Source: Clostridia bacterium (lineage in GTDB: Bacteria > Bacillota > Clostridia > Oscillospirales > CAG-382). Taken from it: 59,817 bases of DNA. The notes below the pieces were generated by a model. That model worked only from the letters and a program-made list of their open reading frames with translations. It ran no database searches and was not told the DNA's origin. Shown piece by piece: positions 1 to 8,957 of the stretch. The position numbers and the translations under genes were made by a program. Numbering within the stretch: the first letter of the stretch is position 1; the number at the start of each line of letters is the position of its first letter. Where the stretch lies: assembly GCA_017399965.1 (NCBI GenBank), contig JAFQAP010000020.1, forward strand, positions 1 to 59,817. Direction: 5' to 3'.

Positions 1-239
1 GTTCCGAAGGACTGCATCAGAAGCGAAGGACTGCTGTAGGAGTTGGATTCGGTCATATCCTTGTAATCTCGCTCGAAGGACATCGCCACGTAGTATTGCT
101 CTGCGGTGACGGCAGTTTCGGTCGCTTCCACATTCTTCTGATAGGTGTAAACCGTAAGCGAGAGAATGCCGACGTTCAAGCAGATCAGAAACAGCACAAG
201 GGTAAATATGTAGGTCTTTTGCCAAAATCTCATTTTCAT
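1..239 (-). CDS. sensor histidine kinase, N-terminal fragment (cut by window edge)
   Basis: Only the first 79 or so codons are inside the window. The reading begins MKMRFWQKTYIF, followed by a hydrophobic membrane segment (about residues 9-32) and then a polar, presumably extracellular stretch containing YYVAMSFERDYKD. The ATG at 239 overlaps the TGA stop of the response regulator gene (ATGA), the usual translational coupling of kinase and regulator genes; a second in-frame ATG lies at 233. No catalytic domain is visible, so the kinase assignment rests on the partner gene and on the membrane-anchor plus sensor layout. The signal it senses cannot be told. Confidence 0.8.
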   Translation of the reverse strand, partial: MKMRFWQKTYIFTLVLFLICLNVGILSLTVYTYQKNVEATETAVTAEQYYVAMSFERDYKDMTESNSYSSPSLLMQSFG

Positions 240-883
240 ATCTCAAACCTATAACCCGTCTTGTACACCGTTTGGATCCGATCCGAGATACCAAGCTTTT
301 GGCGAAGTCTCTGAATGTGGACATCAACGGTACGGGTATCTCCTTCATAGTCAAATTCCCAAACCAAGTGTAAAAGCTTTTCACGGGTGAGCGCCAGATT
401 GCGGTTATTAACCAACACCTCAAGAAGCGCAAACTCCCGAGGCTTCAGGGGAATTTCTTTGCCGTTTTTGTACACACGGCGGTTATCAAACTCAATGCGT
501 ATATCATCAAACTCAAAGTGATTGGTATCAGCCTTGGTTCTGCGAAGGACAGCTTTCACTCGCTCCACAAGTTCAACGATATTGAAAGGCTTTGTAATAT
601 AGTCATCGGCACCGAGGCGCAGTCCTTTGATCTTGTCCTGCGGCGTGGATTTTGCCGTGACGAAAATAACCGGAGTTCCTTTGACAAATTCCATGATCTC
701 AAAGCCCGAATACTTGGGAAGCATCACATCAAGGATAATGAGATCATATTTGAGCTTTAGTATCTCGGAAAGCCCCGTTTCGCCGTCAAATACTTGAAAA
801 CATTCATGTCCGACCAGTTCGAGATTGAATTTTACAAGATCGTTGATCGCTTTTTCGTCCTCAATAATGAGTATTTTAGCCAT
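236..883 (-). CDS. OmpR/PhoB-family response regulator
   Basis: This 215-residue DNA-binding response regulator would be phosphorylated by the adjacent kinase. The receiver domain (about 1-115) has the acidic pair D9/E10, the phospho-acceptor D52 in LDVMLP, the switch T76 in FVTAKS and K98 in TKPF. The C-terminal winged helix (about 120-215) contains PLKPREFALLEVL and the recognition region TVDVHIQRLRQKLG. I chose the ATG at 883 (MAKILIIEDE) because an AGGGGTG site lies just upstream; a longer in-frame extension to 988 would run through the promoter. Its target genes are not evident. PhoB/PhoP/VanR-type assignments cannot be separated from sequence alone. Confidence 0.93.
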   Translation of the reverse strand: MAKILIIEDEKAINDLVKFNLELVGHECFQVFDGETGLSEILKLKYDLIILDVMLPKYSGFEIMEFVKGTPVIFVTAKSTPQDKIKGLRLGADDYITKPFNIVELVERVKAVLRRTKADTNHFEFDDIRIEFDNRRVYKNGKEIPLKPREFALLEVLVNNRNLALTREKLLHLVWEFDYEGDTRTVDVHIQRLRQKLGISDRIQTVYKTGYRFEI

Positions 884-909
884 ATTTTCACCCCTGTTTT
901 TGAGTTGAA

Positions 910-944
910 CGAGTATACAAGTACTCGGCTTTAGCATTATTATA
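910..944 (-). promoter_or_regulatory. extended -10 promoter and palindrome upstream of the response regulator
   Basis: Read on the minus strand, TATAAT (944-939) is preceded by TG at the extended -10 position; no good -35 is seen. Just downstream, in the 5' untranslated region, is the perfect palindrome CGAGTA-N6-TACTCG (910-927), which could be an operator or a short hairpin. Autoregulation by the response regulator is possible but not shown. Confidence 0.5.
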
Positions 945-1036
945 ACATACTTATATTGCCAAGTTGTATCCGAATTTGAGTAATTCAAAAAAATGTTGTT
1001 AAAAGAAAATAGTTTAAGAACACGATTACATAATAG

Positions 1037-1071
1037 GAAAATCCGACCATCTTTGATATGATCGGATTTTT
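1037..1071 (-). terminator. terminator of the murB-whiA-dnaE-PBP operon
   Basis: The inverted repeat AAAATCCGAYCAT with a short loop lies 30 bp downstream of the PBP stop codon. The hairpin is flanked by T-rich sequence, as expected for an intrinsic terminator. Confidence 0.75.
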
Positions 1072-1100
1072 GTGTTGTTTATTTGAAATGTGGGGTGAAT

Positions 1101-3806
1101 TCACCATTCCCACCAAGGAGTATCTTCGCTCTCTTCGGGTTCATCTTCCGACGGTTCTTCGTCGTCGGGCTCTTCGTATTTAAGATGCTCAAGACAGATT
1201 CGGTTATAGGGAAGATCGGTTCCGCTTGTGCCGAAGTAATAACGTTTTTCTACTTCTGTATCTGTTTCTTCATCATATTCCATATAGGTGCCTGCCAGGT
1301 TATCATAGAAAGGCATAGACGGGTCTATAGGATACTCGTATCCCACAGGGATTTCACGGTAGGTGTACTGAGCGTCCTTAACCGTTACCTGTTTTAAAAA
1401 GATACGGGAGGGGATGCAACGGAATCCCAAAGAGATCACGGAGTCGCAATCACATTCAGGCATACAGATAGCTTTTGTTTCGCTGTCCCAATTTACCATA
1501 ACGTGAGTTGTGCATTCGATGGAGGGCAGGGTATCAAGGGTAAAATAACCGGTATCAATACAGCTTGAGCCGCCGCCTAAAATATGCATAGCATCGTTTT
1601 CACAAGCTTCGGTAACAAGATGACCGGACAAAGTGCAGAATTCCGCTGTCAATACACTGCCGGGACGCTCAAATTCGAGGGTGTATTCTATATCGTTATC
1701 GTCCATATACGCATAGATCTTTTCGAATGTATAATCCCAAAGCATTGCCGCGGGGTTATATTTATCTATGGTAATTGTCTTGTTATTATCGTAACCGTAC
1801 CAGCAGCAGGAAACGAAATCGGGAGTATATCCTGCAAAATAGTAGTCACGCATAGATGTGGTGGTACCTGTCTTACCGCATACTTCAAGTCCGGGAACCT
1901 TGTTTTTCAAGGTTATTGCCGCAAAGCCCGTACCGCCTTTTTCGTGAATGGTGCTTTTGAGCAGACGTCCCATAATATAAGCGGTTTCTTCGCTGTATAC
2001 CACCTTTTGGTTGGTATTGTTTTCCAAAAGTATTTCGTCGTTTATATTAAGAACTTTTGTATAAAGTCTTGCTTCCGACCACACACCTTCGTTTGCAAGG
2101 GCAGTATATGCCTGCGTCATTTCCATAACGGTGACACCGTAAGTGAAACCGCCCAGCGCCAAAGGCGCTTCGGCTTTATCGGAATCCACCAGAGTGGTTA
2201 ATCCAAGATCTTTTGTAAGATGTCTGTATACGGTATCTATACCCAACGACTTAAGGGTAGCAACAGCGGTGGTGTTTTTGGATTTCATCAACGCCCATTT
2301 TAAAGAAACCAGACCTTCGTAATTTCTTTCCGCATTGCTGGGCCAGTATTTATCGTTTACTATCATCTGAGGAACGTCGTCTATAGCGCTTCCGTAGGTA
2401 TAGAGACCGTCTTCAATAGCCAATGTGTAAACGGAGAGAGGTTTTATGGAAGAACCGGGCTGGCGTTTACTCATTGTAGCGCGGTTAAGACCTCGGGAGT
2501 CTTTCTTTTCGCCTCTTCCGCCCACAAGTCCCAGCACATCTCCGGTATCGGGGTCGATAATTACCATTGCACCTTGGGATTTAACACCGCTGACCTTGGG
2601 CCAGTACTGGTCGTCTTCAAAAACTTCCTCCAGCATAGCCTGAATATTAGGGTCCATACAGATATATATCTTCAGACCGCCGGAATAGATAAGATTGGAT
2701 GCGGTGCTGCGGTCGTATCCGTATTCTTCGTTCAGGTCTACTATAAGCTGTTCGATAACCGCATCGATATAATAGTTGTGTATTTTCGTAGTGCTGTCAA
2801 CACCGTCACCGGAATACAAAACAAGGGGTGCATCGTGAGCTTCGTCAAACTCCTCTTGAGTTATCTTTTCGTGCTTGAGCATCTCTCTGAGCACCAGATT
2901 ACGTCTTTCCAGATTGTTCTGGGGATTGATGATAGGATCGTAAAATACAGGAGATTTGCCGATAGCGGCTATGGCGGCACATTCAACCAAAGTCAATTCA
3001 TCAAGCTCTTTGTTGAAATAGGTTTCCGCCGCGGCACGCACGCCGTTGGTGTTCTGGGAAAGGTATATTGTGTTTAAATACATTTCCAGAATTTCGTATT
3101 TTGAATATTTTTCTTCAACGTCCAAAGCGCGGAATATCTCCTGCACCTTTCGCTGAATAGTAGCTTCGTTTTCGCCGGAAACGTTTTTGATAAGCTGTTG
3201 AGTCAGCGTACTTCCTCCGCCGTAATTAGAGCTTGTGGGAATAAAGAAGTTGAATATCGCCGAAAAGGTACGCTTTGCATCCACGCCCTTGTGGTTCCAG
3301 TATCTTTGGTCCTCAATAGAAACGTATGCATCAATAAGCGTCTGGGGAATATCGCTGTAGTTTACCCACAAACGGTTTTCGCTTCCGTGAAGTCGGTCTT
3401 CCTCCAGCTCGTGCTCGTTACCTTCCTCGTCAACCCATACTATCTGGGTAGCCTGGTCGGAGGTGAACTTAAGGTTATCCAAGCCTGAGTACTCAAGGTC
3501 TACGAAGTTTCTTATATAGATAAGAAACGCGCAGGCAACCGCTATTCCCGTAACGGTACAGATAAGCATCACGGTAAGCAGAGCGTTAAGGACGTAAGAC
3601 AGCGCCTTGCTGATAATAAACCAAGCCACGCGGAAGGGATACCACTTGGCGTTTTTGTTTATGCTGTCAAGTGTTTTCTTACGACGCACCGTACGCTTTT
3701 TACCTGCAGGCTTATCTGCCATCTGACGCAGTGTTTGAGTATCAGCCTCGCCGATAATTATCGTCTTTTCGTTTTGTTCGTTTTGCGGGGTGTTGTTTTC
3801 GTTCAT
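1101..3806 (-). CDS. class A penicillin-binding protein (PBP1A-type transglycosylase/transpeptidase)
   Basis: This bifunctional peptidoglycan synthase of 901 residues polymerises lipid II and cross-links the stem peptides outside the membrane. A basic cytoplasmic N-terminus is followed by a membrane anchor (about 75-100). The GT51 glycosyltransferase domain contains the catalytic EDQRYWNHKGVD motif (about 165) and GGGSTLTQQLIKN (about 200). The transpeptidase domain has the active-site SSIK (about 453), the SKN triad and KTGTT. The C-terminus is a Glu/Asp/Pro-rich tail ending in WWEW, which is unusual. I chose the ATG at 3806 (MNENNTPQ) because AAAGGTG lies 6 bases upstream; the in-frame GTG at 3815 overlaps the dnaE stop. 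It is the last gene of the murB-whiA-dnaE run. Confidence 0.94.
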   Translation of the reverse strand: MNENNTPQNEQNEKTIIIGEADTQTLRQMADKPAGKKRTVRRKKTLDSINKNAKWYPFRVAWFIISKALSYVLNALLTVMLICTVTGIAVACAFLIYIRNFVDLEYSGLDNLKFTSDQATQIVWVDEEGNEHELEEDRLHGSENRLWVNYSDIPQTLIDAYVSIEDQRYWNHKGVDAKRTFSAIFNFFIPTSSNYGGGSTLTQQLIKNVSGENEATIQRKVQEIFRALDVEEKYSKYEILEMYLNTIYLSQNTNGVRAAAETYFNKELDELTLVECAAIAAIGKSPVFYDPIINPQNNLERRNLVLREMLKHEKITQEEFDEAHDAPLVLYSGDGVDSTTKIHNYYIDAVIEQLIVDLNEEYGYDRSTASNLIYSGGLKIYICMDPNIQAMLEEVFEDDQYWPKVSGVKSQGAMVIIDPDTGDVLGLVGGRGEKKDSRGLNRATMSKRQPGSSIKPLSVYTLAIEDGLYTYGSAIDDVPQMIVNDKYWPSNAERNYEGLVSLKWALMKSKNTTAVATLKSLGIDTVYRHLTKDLGLTTLVDSDKAEAPLALGGFTYGVTVMEMTQAYTALANEGVWSEARLYTKVLNINDEILLENNTNQKVVYSEETAYIMGRLLKSTIHEKGGTGFAAITLKNKVPGLEVCGKTGTTTSMRDYYFAGYTPDFVSCCWYGYDNNKTITIDKYNPAAMLWDYTFEKIYAYMDDNDIEYTLEFERPGSVLTAEFCTLSGHLVTEACENDAMHILGGGSSCIDTGYFTLDTLPSIECTTHVMVNWDSETKAICMPECDCDSVISLGFRCIPSRIFLKQVTVKDAQYTYREIPVGYEYPIDPSMPFYDNLAGTYMEYDEETDTEVEKRYYFGTSGTDLPYNRICLEHLKYEEPDDEEPSEDEPEESEDTPWWEW

Positions 3807-3811
3807 TTGCT

Positions 3812-6800
3812 TCACCTTTTATTCTTTTTGGCAACGTTACCGTTTCCAAGTAAGCTTACCAGCTTATCGAACAGTGCGTCTGTCAGATCGCACTTTATTT
3901 CTTTAAGCTTAAGCAATTTGTTTTCTTCTTCGTAATACAATATTACTTCGCTTTCGCCGTGGTGTTTTTTTACGGTGTCTATTGCAACGTCTGCGTTTTT
4001 GCAGTTTTGACCGTTTATACGCAAGTACAGATCGGGCACAGATGCCTGCTTTTGGGCAATATTGCAGGTGCGGAGTAATAATTGAACCGAATCTTTTTCG
4101 TTTTCGTTTTCCGCTTCTCTGTAATCGGCATCTCCCGTAAAGACAAGTACGCTGCCTTCCTTTAACAGACTGCGGAATTTTTCGTATACCTTGGGGAAAA
4201 CGATCACCTCCAGGCTTCCTTCGGTGTCTTCAACCTGCAAAAAAGCCATTTCGGTGTTGTTTTTGGTGGTTTTTGTGCGCACTTTCATAAGCACCGCCAC
4301 CAGAGTTACCGCCGTTTTATTGGGCATAACACCTGTTGACAGCTTTTCTGTAAGATCTGCTGTTGTTAAGGCATTAAGCTTTTGCATGGTGCCGCAGTAT
4401 GCTTTAAGGGGATGGCCGGAAAAATACATTCCGCATAGCTCTCTTTCATAAGAAAGCTTTTCCGCATCGGAATATTCTTTTATATTCGGCAGGGAAAGTG
4501 TTATGCTTTCGTCCTTTCCGCCTTCTGCCTCAAACAGACCGATCTGCCCGTAACAATCGCGGTTTTTAATGGTGGAAAGCTGTGTAAGGGCGGTATCGAG
4601 AGACGCTACGAGCCTGCTTCTGTAGTGGCCGAACCAATCCAGCGCACCGCATTTTATAAGACTTTCAAACATTCTTGAATTTCCGAATGGCTGTACTCTC
4701 TGCAAAAAATCCTCTGCCGTGCAGAAAGAACCGTTTGTTTCACGCTCGGTAATTATCTGCTTTGCAAACCCGTTTCCTACGTTTTTAACAGCCGCCAGAC
4801 CGTAACGGATGTGACCCTTTGATATGGAAAAAACAGAGGTGCTTTCGTTAATGTCCGGTTGAAGCACGGAAACTCCGTGGCTGCGGCAGTCTTCGATATA
4901 TTTGCTCATAGAGCCGTCGCCCATTACGGTGTTTAAAAGAGCGCACATATATTCGCCGTAATAATGGCATTTAAGATATGCGGTTCTGTAGGCAACCACC
5001 GCATATGCGGCAGCGTGGCTCTTATTAAAGGCGTATTTTGCAAATTCGTTCATTTCATCAAAGATAGCGCTGGCGTCCTTTGAAGAATAGCCGTTTTTCT
5101 GCGCCCCTTCAATAAATACAAGCCGTTCTTTTTCCATAACGTCCGCTTTTTTCTTTGCCATGGCACGGCGGATAATGTCGGCGTGTCCGTAGGTGTAGCC
5201 CGCAACGGTTCTGCATATCTGCATTACCTGCTCTTGGTACAGAATACATCCGTTTGTATCGTTAAGAATACCGTCGGGCACGGGGAGGGAAGAGGATATA
5301 ACACCGTCTGCACGGTTTTTGAGGAATCTGGGAATAGAATCCATAGGACCGGGACGGTAAATGGAAATGCAGGTAATAATATCGTTAAAGCACCTGGGCT
5401 TCATTCTGGTTATAAACTGCCGCATTCCCTCGCTTTCAAGCTGGAAGAGCCCTATGGAATCTCCCTTTGAAAGCATATCAAAGGTTTCTTTATCGTTAAA
5501 ATCTATTTTTTCTATACAAAATTCCGGGTTCTTTTCCCGTATCAGCTTTTGCGCGCCGTCTATTACGGAAAGATATCTCAGCCCGAGAAAATCTATTTTT
5601 AAAAGTCCCAGATCCGCAACCACGTCCATGGTAAATTGGGTTACGGGTACGGAGCCGTTAACGGCAACGGGAACGTAATCGTAAATGGGGTTTTCTGTTA
5701 TCACCACGCCTGCCGCATGGGTGGATGCGTTTCTCGGTCTACCCTCAAGGGCGCGGGCGTAATCCAAAAGCTTTTTCACCTGCGGCTCGTTATTATACCG
5801 TTCACGCAGATCTTTGCTTTTCTCCAAAGCCTTATCTACGGTTATGCTGTATTCGCGGGGGATAAGCGCTGCCACGCTGTCCGTATCGCTGTAAGACATA
5901 CCTAAAGCACGTCCCACATCTCTTACCGCTGCACGGCAGGCAAGAGTACCGAAGGTTACGATCTGCGCCACGTGGTCGGAACCGTATTTTTCGGTCACGT
6001 AGGCAATGACCTCGCCTCTGCGCTCATCGCAAAAATCAATATCAAAATCCGGCATCGAAACACGCTCGGGGTTTAAAAAACGCTCAAACAACAAGCCGTT
6101 TGCAATAGGATCCAGATCGGTAATATTAAGCAGATAGGAAACAAGACTTCCCACCGCACTGCCTCGTCCGGGACCTACGGGAATATTTTTGGATTTAGCG
6201 TAGTTTACAAAATCCCATACTATAAGATAATATTCCACAAAGCCCATGCTTTCTATAACGCCCAGCTCGTATTCAACTCTTTTGATATATTCGTTTCCGC
6301 CGGGCATTTGGTTTGCGGCAACACGCTTTTTATATCCTTCACGGCAGAGTGAACGCAAAAATTCACTCGGTGATCTTCCGTCTGCAGGGCGGTAAGAAGG
6401 AAGCTGAGGTCTGTCAAATTCAATGGTTACGTTACATTCTTCCGCAATGCGCTGAGTGTTTTCCACCGCTTCGGGAATATCCTTAAACAGTTCTTCCATC
6501 TGGCGGGGGCTTTTTAAATAATATTCGTCGGAGGGAAGCTTTATCTGGCTTTCTCCTATTTTCGCCCCGGTCTGTATTGCCATAAGCAATTCCTGCACAG
6601 GGGCGTCTTCTTTTGTAAGATAATGTACGTCGTTGGTGCATACCAAGGGTATGTCCATCTGCTTTGAAAGTGAAATAAGCCCGTGGTTTACCTTGTCCTG
6701 ATCCGGTGCGCCGTTTCTTTGAAGTTCAAGATAAAATCCGTCGCGGAAAATGTCTTTAAAGGTTTCCGCGTATTCTGCGGCGCGGGTGTACTCGCCGTTT

Positions 6801-7240
6801 ATAATATTCTTTGGAATAACGCCGCTTATACATCCGGAAAGGGCGATTATACCCTCCGAATATTTTCTTAAAGCTTCAATATCCACTCTGGGCTTTTGGT
6901 AAAATCCTCTGGTAAACGCTTCGGAACAAAGGTGCATAAGGTTTTTGTAGCCCGTGTTATTTTTTGCAAGCAATACCAAATGGCTGAGATTAGCATCAAC
7001 AGGGTAGGTGCGGTCATCCATAGTGCGGGGTGCAAGATAAACTTCGCAGCCGATAATAGGCTTTATCCCCTCTGCAAGACAGGCGCGGTAAAACAGCGCC
7101 GCCCCGTATAAAACACCGTGGTCCGTAATGGCAAGGGAATTCATACCAAGAGCTTTTGCTTGCTTGGCAACACGGCTTATACGGCATTCGCCGTCAAGAA
7201 GACTGTATTCGGTATGAAGATGAAGATGGGTAAATCCCAT
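3812..7240 (-). CDS. dnaE: DNA polymerase III subunit alpha (DnaE)
   Basis: This 1142-residue replicative or lagging-strand polymerase catalytic subunit has the N-terminal PHP domain (starting GFTHLHLHTEYSLLDG and ITDHG), the C-family polymerase core with the catalytic acidic motif MPDFDIDFCDERR, the FNKSHAAAYAVVAYRTAYLK segment, a helix-hairpin-helix region and an OB-fold near the end (VTLVAVLMKVRTKTTKN). Length matches DnaE rather than the longer PolC, which has a proofreading exonuclease. It follows whiA by 15 bases and is followed 5 bases later by the PBP start, so co-transcription is likely. Confidence 0.97.
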   Translation of the reverse strand: MGFTHLHLHTEYSLLDGECRISRVAKQAKALGMNSLAITDHGVLYGAALFYRACLAEGIKPIIGCEVYLAPRTMDDRTYPVDANLSHLVLLAKNNTGYKNLMHLCSEAFTRGFYQKPRVDIEALRKYSEGIIALSGCISGVIPKNIINGEYTRAAEYAETFKDIFRDGFYLELQRNGAPDQDKVNHGLISLSKQMDIPLVCTNDVHYLTKEDAPVQELLMAIQTGAKIGESQIKLPSDEYYLKSPRQMEELFKDIPEAVENTQRIAEECNVTIEFDRPQLPSYRPADGRSPSEFLRSLCREGYKKRVAANQMPGGNEYIKRVEYELGVIESMGFVEYYLIVWDFVNYAKSKNIPVGPGRGSAVGSLVSYLLNITDLDPIANGLLFERFLNPERVSMPDFDIDFCDERRGEVIAYVTEKYGSDHVAQIVTFGTLACRAAVRDVGRALGMSYSDTDSVAALIPREYSITVDKALEKSKDLRERYNNEPQVKKLLDYARALEGRPRNASTHAAGVVITENPIYDYVPVAVNGSVPVTQFTMDVVADLGLLKIDFLGLRYLSVIDGAQKLIREKNPEFCIEKIDFNDKETFDMLSKGDSIGLFQLESEGMRQFITRMKPRCFNDIITCISIYRPGPMDSIPRFLKNRADGVISSSLPVPDGILNDTNGCILYQEQVMQICRTVAGYTYGHADIIRRAMAKKKADVMEKERLVFIEGAQKNGYSSKDASAIFDEMNEFAKYAFNKSHAAAYAVVAYRTAYLKCHYYGEYMCALLNTVMGDGSMSKYIEDCRSHGVSVLQPDINESTSVFSISKGHIRYGLAAVKNVGNGFAKQIITERETNGSFCTAEDFLQRVQPFGNSRMFESLIKCGALDWFGHYRSRLVASLDTALTQLSTIKNRDCYGQIGLFEAEGGKDESITLSLPNIKEYSDAEKLSYERELCGMYFSGHPLKAYCGTMQKLNALTTADLTEKLSTGVMPNKTAVTLVAVLMKVRTKTTKNNTEMAFLQVEDTEGSLEVIVFPKVYEKFRSLLKEGSVLVFTGDADYREAENENEKDSVQLLLRTCNIAQKQASVPDLYLRINGQNCKNADVAIDTVKKHHGESEVILYYEEENKLLKLKEIKCDLTDALFDKLVSLLGNGNVAKKNKR

Positions 7241-7255
7241 TTATCCGACTTCCTT

Positions 7256-7930
7256 TCAGCCTTTCAGATTTTTTGCTTCGCTTATCAGTTTGTTAAGTCT
7301 GTGGTACAGACCGGATTTACTTATAGGCTTTGAATGTACCTGTCTCAACTGTTCTAAATTATATTCGGGGTATTCAAGGCGCAGTCTCGCCGTTTCCTGC
7401 ACGGAAGGGGACATATGTGAAAGTCTGCCCTTTTTTTCAAGAAACTTAATAGCTTCCGAAGCTTCTGCGGAAGCTTCTGCGGTACGTGCCATGTTGGCTA
7501 TTTCCGCATTGTTAAGGCGGTTAAGATTATTTCTCGTTTCCTTAAGCAGCTTTGCTTCCATAAGCTCAAGGGTAAACTTACCTGCGCCGATAACGGTAAG
7601 GAAATCTTCTATTCTTTCGCTTTCCTTGTAGTAAAGTATATACTCGTCATTACGCTTTAATGCTTTTGGCTCAAGATCCATAGAGCACAGCAAAGCGTAT
7701 ATATAGTCCATATATTCGTTTGTAAAGGAGAGGGTAAGGTAATATCCTTTGTTGGGGTCTACTATGTTTCCGCTGGAAACGAACAGACCGCGCAGCATTG
7801 CTTTTAGATCTTTATCGCATTTCGGTTCAAAAACTCTGTGCTCAAATCCATGAACAAAAGCTTGCGTACAGCAATCCTTTTTTTCTTTTATAACGGAAAG
7901 ATAATCCTTTATATCCGATGAAAACGACAT
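7256..7930 (-). CDS. whiA: WhiA-like DNA-binding regulator, shortened
   Basis: WhiA links cell division, chromosome segregation and, in spore-formers, development. This protein is 224 residues; Bacillus WhiA is about 316. The start MSFSSDIKDYLSV and the CC pair match the family N-terminus. One LAGLIDADG-like half is clear (LRGLFVSSGNIVDPNKGYYL, then LTVIGAGKF) and the C-terminal helix-turn-helix ends KPISKSGLYHRLNKL. The stretch that normally forms most of the first LAGLIDADG repeat, roughly 80-90 residues, is missing between FEHRVFEPK and KAMLRG. The frame is open throughout, so this looks like a domain deletion, not a pseudogene. Its ATG overlaps the murB stop by one base (TAATG). Confidence 0.85.
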   Translation of the reverse strand: MSFSSDIKDYLSVIKEKKDCCTQAFVHGFEHRVFEPKCDKDLKAMLRGLFVSSGNIVDPNKGYYLTLSFTNEYMDYIYALLCSMDLEPKALKRNDEYILYYKESERIEDFLTVIGAGKFTLELMEAKLLKETRNNLNRLNNAEIANMARTAEASAEASEAIKFLEKKGRLSHMSPSVQETARLRLEYPEYNLEQLRQVHSKPISKSGLYHRLNKLISEAKNLKG

Positions 7931-8790
7931 TATTTTATTATCCTTATTTCGGGTGTAAGCTCAACACCCGTTTTTTCGTAAACTTCTTTTTGAATAAACG
8001 CTATCAGAGCTTCAATATCCTTTGCCGTGGCGTTACCCGTATTAACTATAAAGCCTGCATGCTTTGCAGAGACCTGCGCGCCGCCTATGGAATATCCCTT
8101 CAAACCGCACTGCTCGATAAGTGCGCCTGCAAAATGTCCCTCGGGACGCTTGAAAGCGCTTCCGCAGGAGGGCATATCCAAGGGTTGTTTTTCGTTCCTT
8201 TTGGACATATTCAATTCGTTTATACGCTTTATCTCGTCCTTATCGCCTCTGGCAAGATCAAATGTGGCTTCAAGTACAAACATATTTTTGTTCATAAAAA
8301 TGCTGTGTCTGTGGCCCAGCTCCAATTCTTCTGCGGGAAGCACGGAAAGTTCGCCGTTAAGGTCCAGAACCTTGACTGTTGTAAGGCAATCTTTGATCTC
8401 GCCGCCGTATGCGCCTGCGTTCATAAACACGCCGCCGCCGACTGTGCCGGGGATCCCGTATGCGAACTCCAGTCCGGAAAGGGATTCTTCCGCCGCCGCT
8501 TTGGAAACAGCGGTAAGCTTTTCTCCGCACAAAGCGGTAAGCCTTGTTCCCTCTATATTAATGCCTTTAAGCTTGTAAGTGAAAATTACAGTTCCTTCAT
8601 AGCCCTCGTCGGGGAAAATAATATTGGAGCAGTTGCCCACAATAATAAATCTGCTGTTTTCTACGCTGCATTCCCATACTGCCTTGCACATATCCTCTAC
8701 CGTATCGGGAAAGCAGGCGCGCCTTGCAACACCGCCCACGCGCATGGTGGAATGGTCTTTCAGAAGCAAATTCTCTACAATGTTCTGCAT
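7930..8790 (-). CDS. murB: UDP-N-acetylenolpyruvoylglucosamine reductase MurB
   Basis: MurB is the FAD- and NADPH-dependent enzyme that makes UDP-MurNAc for peptidoglycan. The protein has 286 residues. The FAD-binding region includes HSTMRVGG, VGNCSNIIFPDEG and GLEFAYGIPGTVGGGVFMN. The family signatures CGSAFKRPEGHFAGALIEQ (with the catalytic Ser) and AKHAGFIVN follow, and the length fits type IIa/b enzymes. I chose the ATG at 8790 because GGAGG lies seven bases upstream; an in-frame ATG at 8808 would leave this site inside the gene. It is the first gene of the run murB-whiA-dnaE-PBP. In most Firmicutes rapZ and yvcK lie between murB and whiA; here the two genes abut. Confidence 0.96.
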   Translation of the reverse strand: MQNIVENLLLKDHSTMRVGGVARRACFPDTVEDMCKAVWECSVENSRFIIVGNCSNIIFPDEGYEGTVIFTYKLKGINIEGTRLTALCGEKLTAVSKAAAEESLSGLEFAYGIPGTVGGGVFMNAGAYGGEIKDCLTTVKVLDLNGELSVLPAEELELGHRHSIFMNKNMFVLEATFDLARGDKDEIKRINELNMSKRNEKQPLDMPSCGSAFKRPEGHFAGALIEQCGLKGYSIGGAQVSAKHAGFIVNTGNATAKDIEALIAFIQKEVYEKTGVELTPEIRIIK

Positions 8791-8881
8791 CTCAATTCCT
8801 CCGAACATTTATTTCCAAAATGATTATACAATAAAATAGAAGAAAATACAATAAAAATAAAGAAGTTTTTTTAAAGATACC

Positions 8882-8910
8882 TTGACTGAACGGGGTCAAA
8901 TATGTTAAAA
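8882..8910 (+). promoter_or_regulatory. promoter of the tandem surface-protein genes
   Basis: TTGACT (8882-8887), 17-bp spacer, TTAAAA (8905-8910), about 48 bases before the start codon. A strong AAAGGAG site precedes the ATG at 8958. Confidence 0.7.
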
Positions 8911-8957
8911 TTTTAGAAACAAACGGTATATTACCGTAATATTAAAGGAGAATACTT

